This document shows positions 5,797 to 7,898 of a DNA stretch of 7,898 nucleotides, one piece after another. Origin of the DNA: an uncultured Rhodanobacter sp. (GTDB lineage Bacteria; Pseudomonadota; Gammaproteobacteria; Xanthomonadales; Rhodanobacteraceae); the NCBI GenBank assembly GCA_903827735.1, contig CAIKJM010000077.1:1-7898 (forward strand), written 5' to 3'. The stretch's first letter is position 1; every line of letters starts with the position of its first letter. The notes beneath the pieces are model-generated. The model searched no databases, had not been told where the DNA came from, and saw only the letters and a program-made list of their open reading frames with translations. Position numbers and translations under genes: made by a program.

Positions 5797-6354
5797 ATGA
5801 TCAACGACATCAAGACCGACGCCCAGACCCGCATGGGCAAAAGCATCGAGTCACTCAAGCACGACCTCACCCGCATCCGCACCGGCCGCGCCAGCACCGC
5901 GCTGGTCGATAACATCAAGGTGTCCTACTACGGCGCGGATATGCCGCTGACCCAGGTCGCCTCGGTGTCGCTGGCCGACGCGCGCACGATCATCATTACG
6001 CCGTGGGAAAAGCCGATGGTGGCGCCGATCGAAAAAGCGCTGATGGCTTCGGATATCGGCGTCACGCCGACCACCGCCGGCACGGTGATCCGCCTCAACA
6101 TGCCGCCGCTGACCGAAGAGCGCCGCCGCGAGCTGGCCAAACACGTGGGCCACGAGGGCGAGAACGCGAAGATCGCTATCCGCAACGTGCGCCGTGACGC
6201 GCTTCAGCAGATCAAGGACCTGCTGAAGGAAAAGCTGATCACCGAAGACGACGAGCGCCGCGTCGATGACGAAATTCAAAAGCTCACCGACCGCGCCGTG
6301 AAAGATGTGGATGCCGTGGTCAAGGCCAAGGAAGAGGAGCTGATGGCGCTCTGA
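5797..6354 (+). CDS. frr: ribosome recycling factor
   Basis: RRF, with EF-G, splits the post-termination ribosome so that subunits can be reused. The product is 185 residues, the same as E. coli RRF. The family pattern is clear: an N-terminal helix rich in charged residues, the LTRIRTGRAS segment (about 24-33), the beta-domain with ITPWEKP and PPLTEERRREL, and the C-terminal helical part with IRNVRRDA (128-135), in which Arg132 matches the functionally important Arg132 of E. coli RRF. The ribosome binding site is weak (GGGAAA at 5785-5790, 6 nt before the ATG). A strong extended -10 promoter lies just upstream. The stop codon sits in the centre of a long inverted repeat (6342-6362), and uppS begins 17 nt further on. 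Confidence 0.98.
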   Translation: MINDIKTDAQTRMGKSIESLKHDLTRIRTGRASTALVDNIKVSYYGADMPLTQVASVSLADARTIIITPWEKPMVAPIEKALMASDIGVTPTTAGTVIRLNMPPLTEERRRELAKHVGHEGENAKIAIRNVRRDALQQIKDLLKEKLITEDDERRVDDEIQKLTDRAVKDVDAVVKAKEEELMAL

Positions 6355-6362
6355 GCGCCATC
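6342..6362 (+). repeat. inverted repeat spanning the frr stop codon
   Basis: GATGGCGCT (6342-6350) is the exact reverse complement of AGCGCCATC (6354-6362), giving a 9-bp RNA stem with loop CTG. The frr TGA (6352-6354) lies in the loop and first stem base. Only three T follow (6367-6369), so it is a poor terminator. It could slow RNase decay or influence reinitiation at uppS, which lacks a visible Shine-Dalgarno. Confidence 0.5.
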
Positions 6363-6371
6363 GCCCTTTGC

Positions 6372-7112
6372 ATGTCCGGCGCCGAAGCCGCTCGGGTTCC
6401 GCGCCATATCGCCATCGTGATGGATGGCAACGGCCGCTGGGCCAAGGCGCGCCATCGTCCGCGCAGTTTCGGCCACAACGCCGGTCGCAAGGCGGTGCGC
6501 GAAGCGATCGAATCGTGCATGCGCGAAGGCGTGCAGACGCTGACCGTATTCGCCTTCTCCAGCGAGAACTGGCAGCGCCCGCCCGAAGAAGTGATGGCGC
6601 TGATGAGTCTGTTCGTGCGGGCGCTGGACAAGGAAGTGGACGAGCTGCACAGCAACGGTGTGCGCCTGCGCTTTGTGGGTGATTTGAGCGCGTTCGATGA
6701 ACCTCTGCGCGAACGCATGCACGCCTCAATGGCGCGCACTTCCGGCAACGACAGGCTGCACGTCAGCATCGCGGTGAATTACGGCGGCCGCTGGGATATC
6801 GTGCAGGCGGCGCGCCAGGCGGCCGACGCGGTGAAGCGCGGAGATTTGCGCTCCGACCAGATCGACGAGGCGACGCTGGGCCAGTGGATGACACTGGCCG
6901 AACTGCCGCCGCTGGATCTTTTCATACGCACCGGCGGCGAAACCCGCATCAGCAATTTTCTGCTGTGGCAGGCTGCATACGCCGAACTGTATTTTACCGA
7001 CGTGCTCTGGCCCGATTTCGATCGGGACTGCCTGCGTCTCGCCATCGACGACTATGCCCGCCGCGAGCGCCGTTACGGCCGCACCGGTGAGCAGGTCGCT
7101 GCCGTCAACTAA
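6372..7112 (+). CDS. uppS: undecaprenyl diphosphate synthase (cis-prenyltransferase)
   Basis: UppS adds eight isopentenyl units to farnesyl diphosphate to make undecaprenyl diphosphate, the lipid carrier for peptidoglycan and surface polysaccharides. The 246-residue product carries all hallmark residues, each shifted by 8 from E. coli numbering: Asp18, Asn20 and Arg22 (in MDGNGRWAK), His35 (in FGHNAG), Ser63, Glu65, Asn66, Trp67 and Arg69 (in FAFSSENWQRP), and Arg186, Glu190, Arg192 and Ser194 (in IRTGGETRISNFLLWQ). The following AYAELYFTDVLWPDF is also typical. The ATG at 6372 fits the family start, but no Shine-Dalgarno is evident upstream; translation may depend on ribosomes finishing frr 17 nt earlier. 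The stop is 8 nt before cdsA. The enzyme acts at the inner face of the membrane. Confidence 0.98.
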   Translation: MSGAEAARVPRHIAIVMDGNGRWAKARHRPRSFGHNAGRKAVREAIESCMREGVQTLTVFAFSSENWQRPPEEVMALMSLFVRALDKEVDELHSNGVRLRFVGDLSAFDEPLRERMHASMARTSGNDRLHVSIAVNYGGRWDIVQAARQAADAVKRGDLRSDQIDEATLGQWMTLAELPPLDLFIRTGGETRISNFLLWQAAYAELYFTDVLWPDFDRDCLRLAIDDYARRERRYGRTGEQVAAVN

Positions 7113-7120
7113 GGATTCCG

Positions 7121-7898
7121 ATGCTGCTACAGCGCGCCATCACCGCCGCGATACTCGCCCCGCTGGTGATTCTTGTGATCCTGTTTGCGTCGACGGCGCT
7201 GTTTGCCGCGGTCGCAGCGGTGGCGTTTCTTGCCGCGCTGTGGGAATGGGCGCGCCTGAGCGGTCTGAAAAACGTCGCGCTGCAGGCGGTCTGGCTGACC
7301 GGGTCGGCGGCGGTATTCGTCCTGCTTTGGATGGCGCGGTTCACCCTCGTGGCACCCGCCGTGGTTGGCCTCGGCGTGCTCTGGTGGCTGGTCGCCTGCA
7401 TTTGGCTACGTCATTTCGCTTACGGCGCCGCGCCGACCTTGGAAAACCGTGCGCTGAAACTGCTCGCCGGTGTGTTCGTGATTTTTCCCGCGTGGGTTGC
7501 GGTGATCACCATCCACGCCGGCCTGCCGCACGGCCACGGTCTGGCTCTGTTATCGCTGGTGATCGTCTGGGCAGCCGATATCGGGGCCTATTTCAGCGGC
7601 CGCACCTTCGGCAAGCGCAAACTTGCCCCGCAGATCAGCCCGGGCAAGACCTGGGCTGGCGCCTACGGCGCATTGGCGGCTGGCGTTGTGGTCACCGCGC
7701 TGGGCGGCTGGTGGCTGCTTGACGTTCGCGGCGGACAGCTGATCGGGCTGGCGGTGCTCGCCGCTGTCACCGTCGGCGCATCGATTGTCGGCGACCTGAT
7801 CGAAAGCCTGATGAAGGGCCACGCGCAGGTAAAGGATTCGGGCACCATGATTCCCGGCCACGGCGGCATGATGGATCGCCTGGACAGCGTCTTTGCCG
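7121..7898 (+). CDS. cdsA: phosphatidate cytidylyltransferase (CDP-diglyceride synthase), partial at right edge
   Basis: CdsA makes CDP-diacylglycerol from phosphatidic acid and CTP, the precursor of all major phospholipids, in the inner membrane. About 259 codons are visible; the usual length is about 270-285, so only a short C-terminal part is missing. The protein is strongly hydrophobic with several membrane helices, for example residues about 8-42 and 52-97. Family motifs are VWAADIGAYFSGRTFGKRKLAP, seen in short pieces such as WAADIGAYF, then ISPGKTWAG, and the C-terminal signature with KDSG (238-241), PGHGG (245-249) and DRLD (252-255). Within this signature the expected Lys-Arg pair is Lys232-Gly233 (GGC at 7817-7819). 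AAGGA (7111-7115), overlapping the uppS stop, is the ribosome binding site 5 nt before the ATG. It is co-transcribed with uppS. Confidence 0.96.
   Translation, partial: MLLQRAITAAILAPLVILVILFASTALFAAVAAVAFLAALWEWARLSGLKNVALQAVWLTGSAAVFVLLWMARFTLVAPAVVGLGVLWWLVACIWLRHFAYGAAPTLENRALKLLAGVFVIFPAWVAVITIHAGLPHGHGLALLSLVIVWAADIGAYFSGRTFGKRKLAPQISPGKTWAGAYGALAAGVVVTALGGWWLLDVRGGQLIGLAVLAAVTVGASIVGDLIESLMKGHAQVKDSGTMIPGHGGMMDRLDSVFA

Noticed and set aside
5851..6729. Minus-strand open frame of 292 codons opposite frr and uppS
   Set aside because: It spans two well-recognised plus-strand genes and their junction; no domain is recognisable.
7054..7722. Plus-strand open frame of 222 codons overlapping uppS and cdsA
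   Set aside because: Out-of-frame shadow of cdsA; the cdsA frame has its own ribosome binding site, membrane helices and signature motif.

Overview
The window is a GC-rich chromosomal housekeeping segment of a gammaproteobacterium, most likely of the Xanthomonadales/Lysobacterales (Xanthomonas, Rhodanobacter or Dyella type). I infer this from the gene order (glnD and map facing away from rpsB-tsf-pyrH-frr-uppS-cdsA) and from the character of the proteins; no search was run. No mobile element, CRISPR array, tRNA or rRNA is visible, and I see no obviously new multi-gene system.

Minus strand, positions 1-2627: map (methionine aminopeptidase I) is followed by a small three-helix membrane protein of unknown function and then by glnD (PII uridylyltransferase / uridylyl-removing enzyme), which runs off the left edge. 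The membrane-protein gene overlaps glnD by ATGA and lies in a stretch of lower GC, so it looks like a lineage-specific insertion into an otherwise conserved map-glnD unit.

Positions 2628-2952 are a divergent control region. It holds back-to-back candidate sigma70 promoters and, just before rpsB, an RNA leader with two hairpins that can compete for the same strand. This fits the known autogenous control of rpsB-tsf by S2.

Plus strand, positions 2953-7898: rpsB (ribosomal protein S2 with an unusual basic Gly/Arg-rich tail) and tsf (EF-Ts) form one unit, with a structured intergenic RNA between them and a strong, probably bidirectional terminator after tsf. pyrH (UMP kinase) follows as a separate unit. 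frr (ribosome recycling factor) has its own extended -10 promoter and leads into uppS (undecaprenyl diphosphate synthase) and cdsA (CDP-diglyceride synthase, cut by the right edge). Together the genes cover translation (S2, EF-Ts, RRF, N-terminal Met removal), pyrimidine nucleotide supply, the lipid carrier for the cell wall, phospholipid precursor synthesis and nitrogen signalling.

The points most worth a second look are: the GlnD HD-domain motif reads His-Gly instead of His-Asp, removing a metal ligand of the uridylyl-removing site; the CdsA signature reads Lys-Gly where Lys-Arg is expected; the unknown membrane protein between map and glnD; and the RNA structures around rpsB and tsf.
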